Positions 28,662 to 37,548 of a stretch of 64,000 bases of DNA are shown in pieces. How positions within the stretch are numbered: position 1 is the stretch's first letter; every line of letters starts with the position of its first letter. The position numbers were made by a program, and so were the translations under genes. The notes under the pieces were generated by a model. It worked only from the letters and a program-made list of their open reading frames with translations, made no database searches and had not been told where the DNA came from. Source of the stretch: Pseudomonadota bacterium (GTDB lineage Bacteria; Pseudomonadota; Alphaproteobacteria; Micropepsales; Micropepsaceae); NCBI GenBank assembly GCA_018241025.1, contig JAFEEQ010000004.1, positions 248,001 through 312,000 of the forward strand. Direction: 5' to 3'.

Positions 28662-29087
28662 ATGACCCAGCGCATCCATGGCGGCTGCCATTGTGGCAAT
28701 GTCGCGTTCGACTTCGACGTTTCGAAACCGCTTGAAGAACTCGGCCTGCGCGCCTGCCAGTGCAGCTTCTGCCGCGCCCATGGCGCGCGCACGACCTCGG
28801 ACCCCGATGGTTCCATCGCCATCCGCGTTGCCGACCGCGCAGCGCTGCAGCTCTACCGCTTCGGCCTCAAGACCGCCGATTTCCTGATCTGCCGCATCTG
28901 CGGCGTCTTCATCGGCGCGATGATGCACGAGGATGGCAGCAGTGTTTTCACCGTGAACGCGAACTGCTTCCAGCCGCCACCGGCTTATGACATCGTCGGC
29001 TCCGCCAACGATTTCGGCGGCGAAGACGTCGCGGGCCGTACCGCACGCCGCGCCGCGAAATGGACACCGGTCACGGAGTTCTCATGA
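28662..29087 (+). CDS. GFA-family zinc protein
   Basis: The 141-residue protein has the GFA/Mss4-like zinc-binding cysteines: CHCG near the start, CQCSFCRAHG, and CRICG. The family is named after glutathione-dependent formaldehyde-activating enzyme, but most members have no proven function. Its stop overlaps the start of the isochorismatase-like gene (ATGA), so the two are translationally coupled. The 240-base stretch upstream holds only the hairpin repeat and no gene. Confidence 0.88.
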   Translation: MTQRIHGGCHCGNVAFDFDVSKPLEELGLRACQCSFCRAHGARTTSDPDGSIAIRVADRAALQLYRFGLKTADFLICRICGVFIGAMMHEDGSSVFTVNANCFQPPPAYDIVGSANDFGGEDVAGRTARRAAKWTPVTEFS

Positions 29088-29614
29088 GCAAGGCACTCGT
29101 CATCATCGATGTCCAGAAGGGTATGTGGGGTCACCCCGACTATCCGCCCTATGACGGCGACGGCGTGGTTGCGCGCATCGCCGATCTCATTGCGCGGGCC
29201 CGCGCGATGAAGGCGCCGGTGATGTATGTCCAGCATCATGCGGAAGGCGAGCCGAACCATCCGCTCCAGCCCGGCAAGCCCGGCTTCCCCTTCCACGATG
29301 CCATCGCGCCCAGGCCCGGAGACGACGTCACCGTCAAGCACAAGTCGAGTGCCTTTCACGGCACCGATCTCGACGCCAAGCTGAAGGCGCGCGGCATCGA
29401 TCACCTCGTCGTCACCGGCATGCAGTCGGAATACTGCGTCGACTCGACGATCCGCGGCGCGGTGGAGCGCGGCTATCAGGTGACGCTGGTCGCGGACGCC
29501 CATTCGACCGGCGACACCCGCGTCGCCCGGGCCAAGGACATCGTCGCAATTCAGAACGACACCATGGCCTGGGATTTCGCGACCGTTGTACCGGCAGCGG
29601 AAGTGACGTTCTAA
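29084..29614 (+). CDS. Isochorismatase-like cysteine hydrolase
   Basis: The 176-residue hydrolase has the catalytic triad Asp9 (VIIDVQKGM), Lys87 (TVKHKSSAFHGT) and Cys118 (SEYCVDSTIRGA). The family hydrolyses amides, ureides or vinyl ethers; the substrate is unknown. ATG 29084 lies in the stop of the GFA gene. It converges with the acyl-CoA synthetase gene with a 13-bp gap. Confidence 0.88.
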   Translation: MSKALVIIDVQKGMWGHPDYPPYDGDGVVARIADLIARARAMKAPVMYVQHHAEGEPNHPLQPGKPGFPFHDAIAPRPGDDVTVKHKSSAFHGTDLDAKLKARGIDHLVVTGMQSEYCVDSTIRGAVERGYQVTLVADAHSTGDTRVARAKDIVAIQNDTMAWDFATVVPAAEVTF

Positions 29615-29627
29615 CGCCGCTGGCGCA

Positions 29628-31418
29628 TCACAGCTTCACGCGCCCCGCCACGATGTCTGCATAGGTCTCGCGCGTCAGCGGCCGATACTCGCCCACCGAC
29701 GAATCGAGCCAGTAGAGCGGCTCGGCGATCGCCGCCGGATCGAAGCCGTCCTTCACCAGCTCGACCTTGCGCTGCTTGAACGTACCGGTGATCTCCATCT
29801 CCGGCTGCAGCCGCAGGAAGACCGGTCGCGCATAGGCGGCGAGATTTCCGGCCAGCTTGTCGGCCAGCGTCTTCGCGTCGAAATCGCGATTGGTGACCAG
29901 CGCCGCCATCCCGGCGCGTCCATCGGCGCCCGGCACGCTCACGCCGTAGACATTCGCTTCGGCGATGCCCGGCACCACGCCCAAGGCTTCCGACACTTCG
30001 CTGGTGGCGACGTTCTCGCCCTTCCAGCGGAAAGTGTCGCCGATGCGGTCGACGAAATAGAAATAGCCGAGCCGGTCCTTGCGCATCAGGTCGCCGGTGC
30101 GGAACCAGGAATCGCCCTTCTCGAAGACGTCGTGCAGCACTTTCTTGGCGCTCTCGCTCGCCTTGCTGTAGCCGTCGAAGGTCTTGCCCGGCTCGTTGGC
30201 GATCTTGCCGATCGCCTCGCCCACCTCGTCGTCGGCGCATTCGATGCAGAACCCGTCCGGCCCGCGCACCGGCATTTCCTTCTCGATGTCGAAGCGCACG
30301 ATCCGCGTGGTGATCACCGAACGCATATAGGGCGGCACGCGGCCGACCGCGCCGATCTTGCCGTCGTAATTCAGCATCGACACATTGCCTTCGGTCGCGC
30401 CGTAGAACTCGACGATCTTCGGAATCGCGAAGCGCTCCTGGAAGGTCTTCCAGATCTCCGGCCGAAGTCCGTTGCCGGTAATGACGCGGATCGCATGATC
30501 GCGTTCATGCGCGCCGGGCGGCGTGTTCAGCAGATAACGGCAAAGCTCGCCGATATACTGGAACATGGTCGCGCGATAGCGATGCACGTCGCCCCAGAAT
30601 TCATGCGCCGAGAACTTCCGCTTCAGGATCACCGAGCCGCCGGTCAGAAGCGCCGGCCCGATCGCGCAGACGCCACCTGCCGTGTGATAGAGCGGCAGCA
30701 CATCGTACATCCGGTCCGATGCGCGCGCGTTCAGCCCGTTGGCGAAGCCGTGCATCATGAACAGCATGCGCAGATGGGTGAAGTTCGATGCCTTGGGCAG
30801 TCCCGTGGTGCCCGATGTGTAGATGTAGAATGCGCGGTCCTTGCAGGTGACGCCCTCGCGCCAGGCCTTGCCGACGGCATCGCCCGATTGCGCCGCGATG
30901 GTCGCGTCGAAATCCTGCAGGCCGTGGAATTGCCCGCCCGCGCTCCATGCCGTCGGCGCGCCCTCGATCTGCGGCGCGGCCTCGGCATAGGTCTCGGCCA
31001 ATTCGGCGCCGACGATGGCATGCTTCGGTCCGGCGATGGACACCGAATGCGCCAGCGGCGTGCCGCGCAGATTGGTGTTGATCAGCGCCGCGGTCGCGCC
31101 GGCTTTCAGAAGTCCGAGCCAGGTGGCGACATATTCCGGACGGTTCTCCATGAGCAGCGCGACGACATCGCCGCGGCGCACCCCGGCACCGTGAGCCCAG
31201 CGCGCCACGCGATTGGCATAGGCGTCGAGTTCGCCATAGCTCATCTTGCGGTCGAGATAGTGGAACACGGTGGCATGCGGCGTCGCCCGCGCCTGCGCCT
31301 CGACGATATCGACGATGGTGTGCGGACTGTCCGGCGTCGTGCCGCGCAGGCTGATCAGCGTGCGGCCGATGGCGGAGATGAAGGTCGCTTCCCGCGAAAT
31401 GGCGTCGAACAGTCCCAT
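29628..31418 (-). CDS. Long-chain acyl-CoA synthetase (FATP-like)
   Basis: The 596-residue AMP-forming enzyme activates a fatty acid to its CoA ester. The P-loop-like motif YIYTSGTTGLPKASNFTH, a YGATEGN motif and the C-terminal TGDLM...DRIGDTFRWKGENVATSEV are all present. The FATP/ACSVL subgroup is suggested by the N-terminal layout. ATG 31418 (MGLFDAISREATFISAIG) was chosen; the open frame continues further only antisense to the TusA-like gene. Confidence 0.87.
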   Translation of the reverse strand: MGLFDAISREATFISAIGRTLISLRGTTPDSPHTIVDIVEAQARATPHATVFHYLDRKMSYGELDAYANRVARWAHGAGVRRGDVVALLMENRPEYVATWLGLLKAGATAALINTNLRGTPLAHSVSIAGPKHAIVGAELAETYAEAAPQIEGAPTAWSAGGQFHGLQDFDATIAAQSGDAVGKAWREGVTCKDRAFYIYTSGTTGLPKASNFTHLRMLFMMHGFANGLNARASDRMYDVLPLYHTAGGVCAIGPALLTGGSVILKRKFSAHEFWGDVHRYRATMFQYIGELCRYLLNTPPGAHERDHAIRVITGNGLRPEIWKTFQERFAIPKIVEFYGATEGNVSMLNYDGKIGAVGRVPPYMRSVITTRIVRFDIEKEMPVRGPDGFCIECADDEVGEAIGKIANEPGKTFDGYSKASESAKKVLHDVFEKGDSWFRTGDLMRKDRLGYFYFVDRIGDTFRWKGENVATSEVSEALGVVPGIAEANVYGVSVPGADGRAGMAALVTNRDFDAKTLADKLAGNLAAYARPVFLRLQPEMEITGTFKQRKVELVKDGFDPAAIAEPLYWLDSSVGEYRPLTRETYADIVAGRVKL

Positions 31419-31476
31419 GCGGCCCGTGTATTCAGAATCGCTCTTTCCAAAGATACGCGCTAACGCTTTCGATGCC

Positions 31477-31701
31477 ATGTCCGACGTGATCGATCTGAAA
31501 GGGCTGAAATGTCCGATGCCCGCGCTGCTCTCGCGCCGGGCGCTGGCGCGCACCGCACCGGGCGAGGAGATCGAGGTCGTTGCCGACGATCCGATGGCTG
31601 CGGTCGACATCCCGCACATGTGCCATCAAGAAGGCCACATCGTGGTGACCCAGTCGCGCGAGGGTGACGTCAGCCGCTTCCGCCTGCGCCGGGGCGCTTA
31701 G
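31477..31701 (+). CDS. TusA-like sulfurtransferase
   Basis: The 74-residue protein has the TusA/SirA fold with the sulfur-carrying cysteine in LKGLKCPMPAL (Cys12) and the C-terminal GHIVVTQSREGDVSRFRLRR. It delivers persulfide sulfur, for example to tRNA or molybdenum cofactor synthesis. It diverges from the acyl-CoA synthetase gene and its end overlaps the end of the lipoprotein gene by four bases. Confidence 0.87.
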   Translation: MSDVIDLKGLKCPMPALLSRRALARTAPGEEIEVVADDPMAAVDIPHMCHQEGHIVVTQSREGDVSRFRLRRGA

Positions 31702-32225
31702 TTCTTCGGCGGCGGCGCAGCCTGTGGACCCAGCCGGCCGATCACGTCGCTGGCGTTCAGGGCATGCGGGTCGTTCTTCGCCTGGTCCGGAGTCAGAACG
31801 ATGATCTCGGCATAGGCCTGATAGCGCGTCGTCGGAATCTCTACATCGCCATGCGCCCAATAAGGGTCCCAAGGGCTGTAGCGCCAATTGTGCCAGTACC
31901 AGCCGAAACGCGGCCCCCAGCCGGGATAGCCGTCGAAATCGGTGTGATAGGTGGTCTTGGCCTCGGTCGAGCGGGTGTCGAAGGTGAACCACTGATAGCC
32001 GGCATCGCGGGTCACCTCGGCGGCCCGCAGCAGCAGGAAGTTCTCCACGGTCTCGCGCTTGGTCGCCGAATTGCCGGTAAAGGTCACCCGGTAGCGGTTG
32101 TCGGCCAGCCGCATATCGGTATAGCCCGAGCTGCGGTCATCCGTCGCGGGACGGTACGGTGTCGACGTCGTGCAGCCGGCCAGCGCCAGCATTCCGACTC
32201 CAACAAGCAAAGCCTTGGATCTCAT
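31698..32225 (-). CDS. CC0125/CC1285-family lipoprotein
   Basis: The 175-residue product begins with a lipoprotein signal MRSKALLVGVGMLALAGC (lipidated Cys18). The mature part has the family hallmark YRVTFTGNSATKRETVENFLLLRAAEVT, then an aromatic segment (FGWYWHNWRYSPWDPYW). The family is typical of alphaproteobacteria and has no known function. The lipobox fixes the ATG at 32225; the longer frame upstream runs into the TetR operator region. Confidence 0.85.
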   Translation of the reverse strand: MRSKALLVGVGMLALAGCTTSTPYRPATDDRSSGYTDMRLADNRYRVTFTGNSATKRETVENFLLLRAAEVTRDAGYQWFTFDTRSTEAKTTYHTDFDGYPGWGPRFGWYWHNWRYSPWDPYWAHGDVEIPTTRYQAYAEIIVLTPDQAKNDPHALNASDVIGRLGPQAAPPPKN

Positions 32226-32302
32226 GGCGGTTCTCCTGCCAGCGATAACCATGTTAGCGCACCCCAAGTTCCCACGGGCCTGAATTGCACGAAATGCACT
32301 TT

Positions 32303-32322
32303 CTAACTGACCGGTCATTTAG
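32303..32322. promoter_or_regulatory. TetR-type operator palindrome
   Basis: A perfect core TGACCGGTCA (32308-32317) is flanked by CTAA and TTAG, giving a near-perfect 20-bp palindrome. It ends 12 bp before the ATG of the TetR gene and lies between that gene and the divergent lipoprotein gene, as expected for autoregulation. Confidence 0.7.
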
Positions 32323-32334
32323 TAATTGAGGTGC

Positions 32335-32985
32335 ATGGACACGGCCGAAACCCAGCCAGCCCAGCGCTGGACCCGCCGGAAACAGGCCCGGCCCGGGGAA
32401 ATCCTCGAATCCGCGCTGAAAGTCTTCGCTGCGAAGGGCTTCGCCGGTGCCCGGATGGAGGACATTGCCCGCGAGGCGGGAGTCACCAAGGGCACCATCT
32501 ATCTCTACTTCGAGAACAAGGAGGCTGTGTTCAAAGCCCTGGTCCGGGAAGCGGTCGGCGACACCATCTCCCAGGTCTCGACCGACGTCTCCAGCTTCGA
32601 AGGCTCGGCCCGGTTCCTCATCCGCCTCGTCCTCACCCGGCTGAGTCAGCTCCTGCTCGAAAGCGAGAAGGTCGTGATCCCCAAGATCGTCATCGCCGAG
32701 AGCGCGAATTTCCCGTGGCTCGCCGAGTTCTATCGCTTCGAAGTGATCGAGCGCGGCCTCGGCCTCCTCACCTCGCTCGTCCGCCGCGGTATCGAGCGCA
32801 AGGAATTCCGCGATCTTCCGGTCCAGCATGTCGCCCGGCTCTGTATCGCGCCCGTTCTGCTCGCCGCGATCTGGCGCGTCACCTTCAGTCCGATCGATCC
32901 GGAGCCTTACGACTTCAACGGCCTCGTCGGCACCCATCTCGATGTCCTCTTCCGTGGGCTCGCGCCCGAAGGAGCCGCAGCATGA
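32335..32985 (+). CDS. TetR/AcrR family repressor of the efflux operon
   Basis: The 216-residue regulator has an N-terminal helix-turn-helix (residues about 22-68: ILESALKVFAAKGFAGARMEDIAREAGVTKGT shown in part by AREAGVTKGTIYLYFENKE) and a ligand-binding helical domain. ATG 32335 was chosen over an in-frame TTG at 32326. The last bases overlap the next gene as ATGA. It probably binds the palindrome just upstream and represses the HlyD-ABC operon, as CecR does for the ybh genes of E. coli. Confidence 0.88.
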   Translation: MDTAETQPAQRWTRRKQARPGEILESALKVFAAKGFAGARMEDIAREAGVTKGTIYLYFENKEAVFKALVREAVGDTISQVSTDVSSFEGSARFLIRLVLTRLSQLLLESEKVVIPKIVIAESANFPWLAEFYRFEVIERGLGLLTSLVRRGIERKEFRDLPVQHVARLCIAPVLLAAIWRVTFSPIDPEPYDFNGLVGTHLDVLFRGLAPEGAAA

Positions 32986-33803
32986 AGCGTCTCGTGCTTG
33001 TCCTGTGTCTGCTGCTGGCCGGATGCGATCAGCCGGAGGACCACGCCTGGCTCGGATACGCCGAAGGCGAGAATGCCTATATCGCCGCGCCGCAGGCAGG
33101 CTGGGTCGCGAAGGTCGACATCAAGCGCGGCGACTGGGTGAAGACCGGCGATCCGCTCTTCACGCTCGATGACACCGCCCAGGCTGCGACGCGCGATCAG
33201 GCCGATGCCGCGATCGCATTGGCGCAAAGCCAGCGCAGCGCCGCCGTCGCCAATCTCGAACTTGCGCGAAAAGAACTCGCCCGCCAGACCCATCTTCTCT
33301 CCGCAGGCGCCGGTACGCAGCAGGCATACGACGTTGCCAAGGCGGCTTACGATGCGAACGCGGCGCAAGTCCGTCAGATCGATGCGCAAATCGCACAGGC
33401 TCAGGCGTCATTGACGGGCGCTGCCTATCAATTGTCGGAACGCGGTATCGCCTCACGCACCACGGGCCGCGTCGAAGACGTTTATTTCCGGCAGGGCGAG
33501 TATGCTCCGGCGATGACGCCGGTGGTTTCGATCCTGCCTCCCGAGAATATTTTCGTCCGCTTCTTCGTGCCCGAAAGCGAATTCGCCCACATCAAGCTCG
33601 GCCAGCGTGTCGCTATCTCCTGCGATGGCTGCGCGAAGAACATCACCGCCACGATCACCTTTGTCGCGCAGCAGGAAGAGTTCACCCCGCCGGTCATTTT
33701 CTCCATCGGCAGCCGGGAGAAACTCGTCTTCAAGGTCGAAGCGCGCGCGCCCGGCGGGCTCAAACTCAATCCCGGCCAGCCGGTCGATGTCCGGCCGCTC
33801 TGA
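32982..33803 (+). CDS. HlyD-family periplasmic adaptor lipoprotein (YbhG-like)
   Basis: The 273-residue membrane fusion protein links an inner-membrane ABC pump to the outside. It has a lipobox LLLAGC (Cys15), a lipoyl-like half AAPQAGWVAKVDIKRGDWV, a coiled-coil hairpin (about residues 65-145) and a second lipoyl/barrel part with VYFRQGEYAPA. It lies between the TetR gene and the ABC genes with a 4-base overlap and a 1-base gap. Confidence 0.85.
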   Translation: MKRLVLVLCLLLAGCDQPEDHAWLGYAEGENAYIAAPQAGWVAKVDIKRGDWVKTGDPLFTLDDTAQAATRDQADAAIALAQSQRSAAVANLELARKELARQTHLLSAGAGTQQAYDVAKAAYDANAAQVRQIDAQIAQAQASLTGAAYQLSERGIASRTTGRVEDVYFRQGEYAPAMTPVVSILPPENIFVRFFVPESEFAHIKLGQRVAISCDGCAKNITATITFVAQQEEFTPPVIFSIGSREKLVFKVEARAPGGLKLNPGQPVDVRPL

Positions 33804-33804
33804 C

Positions 33805-34731
33805 ATGGCCGGCGAGCTCGCCATCGACGTGCATGGCCTGACCAAGCGCTTCGGCTCCAAGGTCGCGGTCAACGGCATCGACATCCAGGTGCCGCAGGGC
33901 CAGGTCTGGGGCTTCCTCGGGCCCAACGGTTCGGGCAAGACCACGACCATCCGCATGCTCTGCGGCCTGCTGCGCGCCGACGAAGGCAACGGCACCTGTC
34001 TCGGTTACGACTTCCGCACCGAGTCGGAGCGCATCAAGCGCCAGGTCGGCTACATGACCCAGAAGTTCAGCTTCTGGGAAGACCTTTCGATCCGCGAGAA
34101 CCTGCAATTCGTCGCGCGGCTCTACGGTATCCGCCGCGCCCGCAAGGTCGTCGACGAAACCATCGAACAGATCGGCCTCTCGAAGCGGCAGTCGCAGCTT
34201 GCCGGCGAACTCTCCGGCGGCTGGAAGCAGCGTCTCGCACTCGCGGCCTGCATGCTGCACGATCCCAAGCTGCTACTGCTCGACGAGCCGACGGCCGGCG
34301 TAGATCCCAAAGCGCGGCGTGACTTCTGGGACGAGATCCATCGCCTCAGCGGCCAAGGCCTCACCGTGCTCGTGTCGACGCACTATATGGACGAAGCCGA
34401 ACGCTGCGATCGCATCGTTTACATCAACCTTGGTGACATCATCACGAGCGGCACCGTCGCCGAAGTCATCGAGCAATCGGGTCTGCACACCTTCGTCATC
34501 GAAGGCGACGGCGCCCGCAATATGGCCGGAAAACTCAAGGGCAAGCCGGGCGTCGAGTTCGTCGCCTTCTTCGGTGCTGCGCTGCATGTCAGTGGCCGCG
34601 ATCGCAATGCACTCGAAGCCGCGCTACGGCCCCATATCGATGACGCATCGCTCTCGGTGCACGAAAGCCGTCCAAGCCTCGAAGACGTCTTCATCCAGCT
34701 CCAGGAAAAGGGCAGGGGAGACTACGCATGA
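33805..34731 (+). CDS. ABC transporter ATP-binding protein (YbhF-like, single domain)
   Basis: The 308-residue ATPase has Walker A GPNGSGKTTT near residue 40, signature LSGGWKQRLALA near 138 and Walker B LLLLDEPTAGVD near 155. The E. coli YbhF homologue has two such domains; this has one, so it should act as a homodimer. A C-terminal extension of about 80 residues follows the nucleotide-binding domain. It overlaps the permease gene by four bases. Confidence 0.9.
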   Translation: MAGELAIDVHGLTKRFGSKVAVNGIDIQVPQGQVWGFLGPNGSGKTTTIRMLCGLLRADEGNGTCLGYDFRTESERIKRQVGYMTQKFSFWEDLSIRENLQFVARLYGIRRARKVVDETIEQIGLSKRQSQLAGELSGGWKQRLALAACMLHDPKLLLLDEPTAGVDPKARRDFWDEIHRLSGQGLTVLVSTHYMDEAERCDRIVYINLGDIITSGTVAEVIEQSGLHTFVIEGDGARNMAGKLKGKPGVEFVAFFGAALHVSGRDRNALEAALRPHIDDASLSVHESRPSLEDVFIQLQEKGRGDYA

Positions 34732-35864
34732 CCCGGCATTTCTCCTTCCGCCGCATCTGGGCCGTGCTGGTCAAGGAATTCATCCAGATGCGGCGCGACC
34801 GGCTGACCCTCGGCCTCATCCTCGGCGTGCCGCTGATGCAGCTCCTGCTGTTCGGCTTCGCGATCAACAACGATCCCAAGCATCTGCCCGCCGCAGTCAC
34901 GATTGCCGATCCCGGACCCTTCGCCGATTCCATCGTCGCGGCGCTACGCAATTCCGATTACTTCGACATCGTCGAAGCGACCAACGATCCGCAAGCCGCT
35001 CGCCGCCTCCTTGCCGAAGACAAGGTCTCCTTCGTCGTCGAGATTCCGGTAAACTTCTCGCGCGATCTGGTGCGCGGCGCCCAGCCGCAATTGCTGGTCG
35101 AAGCCGACGCGACCGATCCGGCCTCGTCGTCCAACGCCGTCGGCGCCATCGCCCAGATCGCCGGTGAGGCATTGCGTGACGATCTCACCGGACCGCTCGC
35201 GGTGCGCGCGCAAAGCGCTGCGCCTTTCACCACGGTGATCCACCGTCTCTACAATCCGGAGATCATCACCCAGTACAATATCGTGCCGGGTCTGCTCGGC
35301 ATCATTCTCACCATGACCATGGTGCTGATGACCTCGATGGCGCTGACCCGCGAGCGCGAGCGCGGCACCTATGAGAACCTGCTCGCCATGCCGGTGACGC
35401 CGGTCGAGATCATGATCGGCAAGATTTCGCCCAACATCGTCGTCGGCCTGATCCAGGCCGCCATCGTCCTTGTCGCGGCGCGTTTCATATTCGGCGTACC
35501 GATGATCGGCTCGCTCGGTCTCCTGTTTGCAATCACCGGGCTCTTCATCGCCGCCAATCTCGCCGTTGGCTATACGTTCTCCACCATCGCCCAGAATCAG
35601 CTCCAGGCCATGCAGATGATGGTCTTCTTCCTGCTGCCCGCGATCCTCCTTTCGGGTTTTGCCTTCCCCTTCCGCGGCATGCCGGTCTGGGCGCAATGGA
35701 TCGGCGAGGCGCTGCCGGTCACCCATTTTCTCCGGGTCGTCCGCGGCATTCTGCTCAAGGGAAACGGCCCGGCCGAGATCTGGGTCGACGTTTGGCCTCT
35801 TTTTGTTTTCCTCTTTGCGGTCGGGACTGTCGCCTTGTTGCGCTTCCGCCGGACGCTCGATTGA
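34728..35864 (+). CDS. ABC-2 type transporter permease (YbhS/YbhR-like)
   Basis: The 378-residue protein has one N-terminal membrane helix, a large periplasmic loop (about residues 45-175) and five more helices at the C-terminus, the layout of ABC2_membrane_3 drug exporters. The motif TRERERGTYENLLAMPVTPVEIM lies between helices. Only one permease gene is present, so it may homodimerise. It ends the TetR-HlyD-ABC operon; the pump probably exports a hydrophobic toxic compound. Confidence 0.88.
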   Translation: MTRHFSFRRIWAVLVKEFIQMRRDRLTLGLILGVPLMQLLLFGFAINNDPKHLPAAVTIADPGPFADSIVAALRNSDYFDIVEATNDPQAARRLLAEDKVSFVVEIPVNFSRDLVRGAQPQLLVEADATDPASSSNAVGAIAQIAGEALRDDLTGPLAVRAQSAAPFTTVIHRLYNPEIITQYNIVPGLLGIILTMTMVLMTSMALTRERERGTYENLLAMPVTPVEIMIGKISPNIVVGLIQAAIVLVAARFIFGVPMIGSLGLLFAITGLFIAANLAVGYTFSTIAQNQLQAMQMMVFFLLPAILLSGFAFPFRGMPVWAQWIGEALPVTHFLRVVRGILLKGNGPAEIWVDVWPLFVFLFAVGTVALLRFRRTLD

Positions 35865-35978
35865 GGCTTTTGGCCGCCCTTGCTAAAGGTAACCGCCCGT
35901 TACACATTCCCGGGCAATGCACCCCCCGGTCCAACGGGGCGTTTTCTTCGGAAATTGAGTGGGGTCCGAACGCTTCGC

Positions 35979-37424
35979 ATGACCGGATTGTCCTTCCTCC
36001 TGCAATGCGCGCTGGCTGGCGTTCTGGTCGTCTTTGCGGCGCTCTCGATCCAGCTGGTCACGCTCGGTTATTTCCGGCTGTTCAAGCCGTCGCCGCGCGT
36101 GCGCACGCCCCGGCTTCCCGATGAGGCCCTCCCGCGCGTGCTGGTCCAGCTTCCGGTCTGCGACGAAGGTCCGCTCGCCGTCCGGGTTGCCGCTGCCGCA
36201 TCGCGGCTCGATTGGCCGAAGGACAAGCTCGAGATCCAGGTCCTCGATGACGGCCGTCGCGGCGACCCGCTTGAGGTCGTGCGCAATGTCATGGCTGTGG
36301 TGCCCGAAGGCGTGAACCTCAAGGTCATGCGCCGCAACGATCGCAGCGGCTTCAAGGCCGGCAATCTCGCCTATGGCCTCCAGCACAGCGATGCGCCCTA
36401 CGTCGCGATCTTCGATGCGGACTTCGTGCCGCCGACCGATTTTCTCCGCCGCACCGTGCCGGCGCTGGTCGCCGATCAGGGCCTCGCCTATGCGCAGGCG
36501 CGCTGGGGTCATGCCAACCGCACCAAGAACTGGCTGACGCGTGCGCAGGGCATGCTGCTCGATGCGCATTTCGCGGTGGAGCAGGAAGCGCGTTTCCGCG
36601 CCGGTTTACCGATGTCGTTCAACGGCACCGCAGGCGTCTGGAGCCGCAAGGCGATCGACGAAGGCGGCGGCTGGACCGGCGACACGCTGACGGAAGATCT
36701 CGATCTTTCCATGCGCTGCGCGATGAAGGGCTGGCGCACCGTCATGATGTCCGACATCGAGGTGCCGGGTGAGCTGCCCGAGACCGCGGCCGCCTGGCGT
36801 GCGCAGCAGGCGCGCTGGACCAAGGGCCATGCGCAGACTGCGCGCAAGCTCCTGCCCGCGATCTGGTCGTCCGATATGCCGCTCTGGAAGAAGACGGCGA
36901 TGACGCTTCAGATGTGCCAGTTCGCGTTCTACACGCTCGCTTTCACCAGCGCCGTGATCAGCCTCACGCTCATGTATATGGGCGTCGTTTACCTGATGAG
37001 CGTCTCGGTGCTCGGCCTCGCCGTCTCGGGCCTCGGCCTGCTCGCCTCGACGGCCTATCTCTATCTCGGCCAGGCCATGCTCGGGCGGGAGAAACTTCCT
37101 TGCGTGATGCGCTCCATCGCGCTGGCCGTAGTTTTCCCCTCCGGGCTAATACTGGCCAACACAAGGGCGACCTACGAAGCCTTCTTCAGCACGCACATGC
37201 ATTTCCACCGTACGTTGCGTCCCGGCGAGCGTTATGCCGGCGGCTGGCGCGGCGGACCCGAGCTGATTGCCGGGCTTTTGCTGCCCGCTTTCGCGTTTGC
37301 CGAGCAGGCCTGGAGCGCCCCGTTCTTCTTTTTTGCCGTCACCGGGCTGGTCTCGATCGGGGCCATGGGCCTCTCCGGATCGGCCAATCCGCCCCTGCGC
37401 CGCGAAGTCCGGCCCGGAAAATAG
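35979..37424 (+). CDS. Family 2 glycosyltransferase, BcsA/CslA-like membrane enzyme
   Basis: The 481-residue processive-type glycosyltransferase has an N-terminal helix, then a GT-A domain with DDGRRGD, DAD (IFDADFVPP), TEDLD and QQARWTKGH (the Q/R-x-x-R-W motif), and about four C-terminal membrane helices. It most resembles beta-mannan or cellulose synthase-like proteins. The open frame reaches back to a TTG at 35880, but ATG 35979 starts right before the first helix. No partner genes for a known polysaccharide are nearby. Confidence 0.85.
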   Translation: MTGLSFLLQCALAGVLVVFAALSIQLVTLGYFRLFKPSPRVRTPRLPDEALPRVLVQLPVCDEGPLAVRVAAAASRLDWPKDKLEIQVLDDGRRGDPLEVVRNVMAVVPEGVNLKVMRRNDRSGFKAGNLAYGLQHSDAPYVAIFDADFVPPTDFLRRTVPALVADQGLAYAQARWGHANRTKNWLTRAQGMLLDAHFAVEQEARFRAGLPMSFNGTAGVWSRKAIDEGGGWTGDTLTEDLDLSMRCAMKGWRTVMMSDIEVPGELPETAAAWRAQQARWTKGHAQTARKLLPAIWSSDMPLWKKTAMTLQMCQFAFYTLAFTSAVISLTLMYMGVVYLMSVSVLGLAVSGLGLLASTAYLYLGQAMLGREKLPCVMRSIALAVVFPSGLILANTRATYEAFFSTHMHFHRTLRPGERYAGGWRGGPELIAGLLLPAFAFAEQAWSAPFFFFAVTGLVSIGAMGLSGSANPPLRREVRPGK

Positions 37425-37453
37425 CGGAAAATGCAATTAAAATTTTAGCTTTT

Positions 37454-37485
37454 CAAATGCAGTTCAACTCTCTAACTGCGTTTTG
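37454..37485 (+). terminator. Probable terminator after the glycosyltransferase gene
   Basis: CAAATGCAGTT pairs with AACTGCGTTTTG around a 9-base loop, ending in TTTT within an unusually AT-rich stretch, 29 bases after the stop. Confidence 0.5.
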
Positions 37486-37548
37486 AGCCGTCCGGGCCTA
37501 GCGTTGCCCCCATACCGCGGGCCGGACGAACGAAGGGACAATTTCTGC

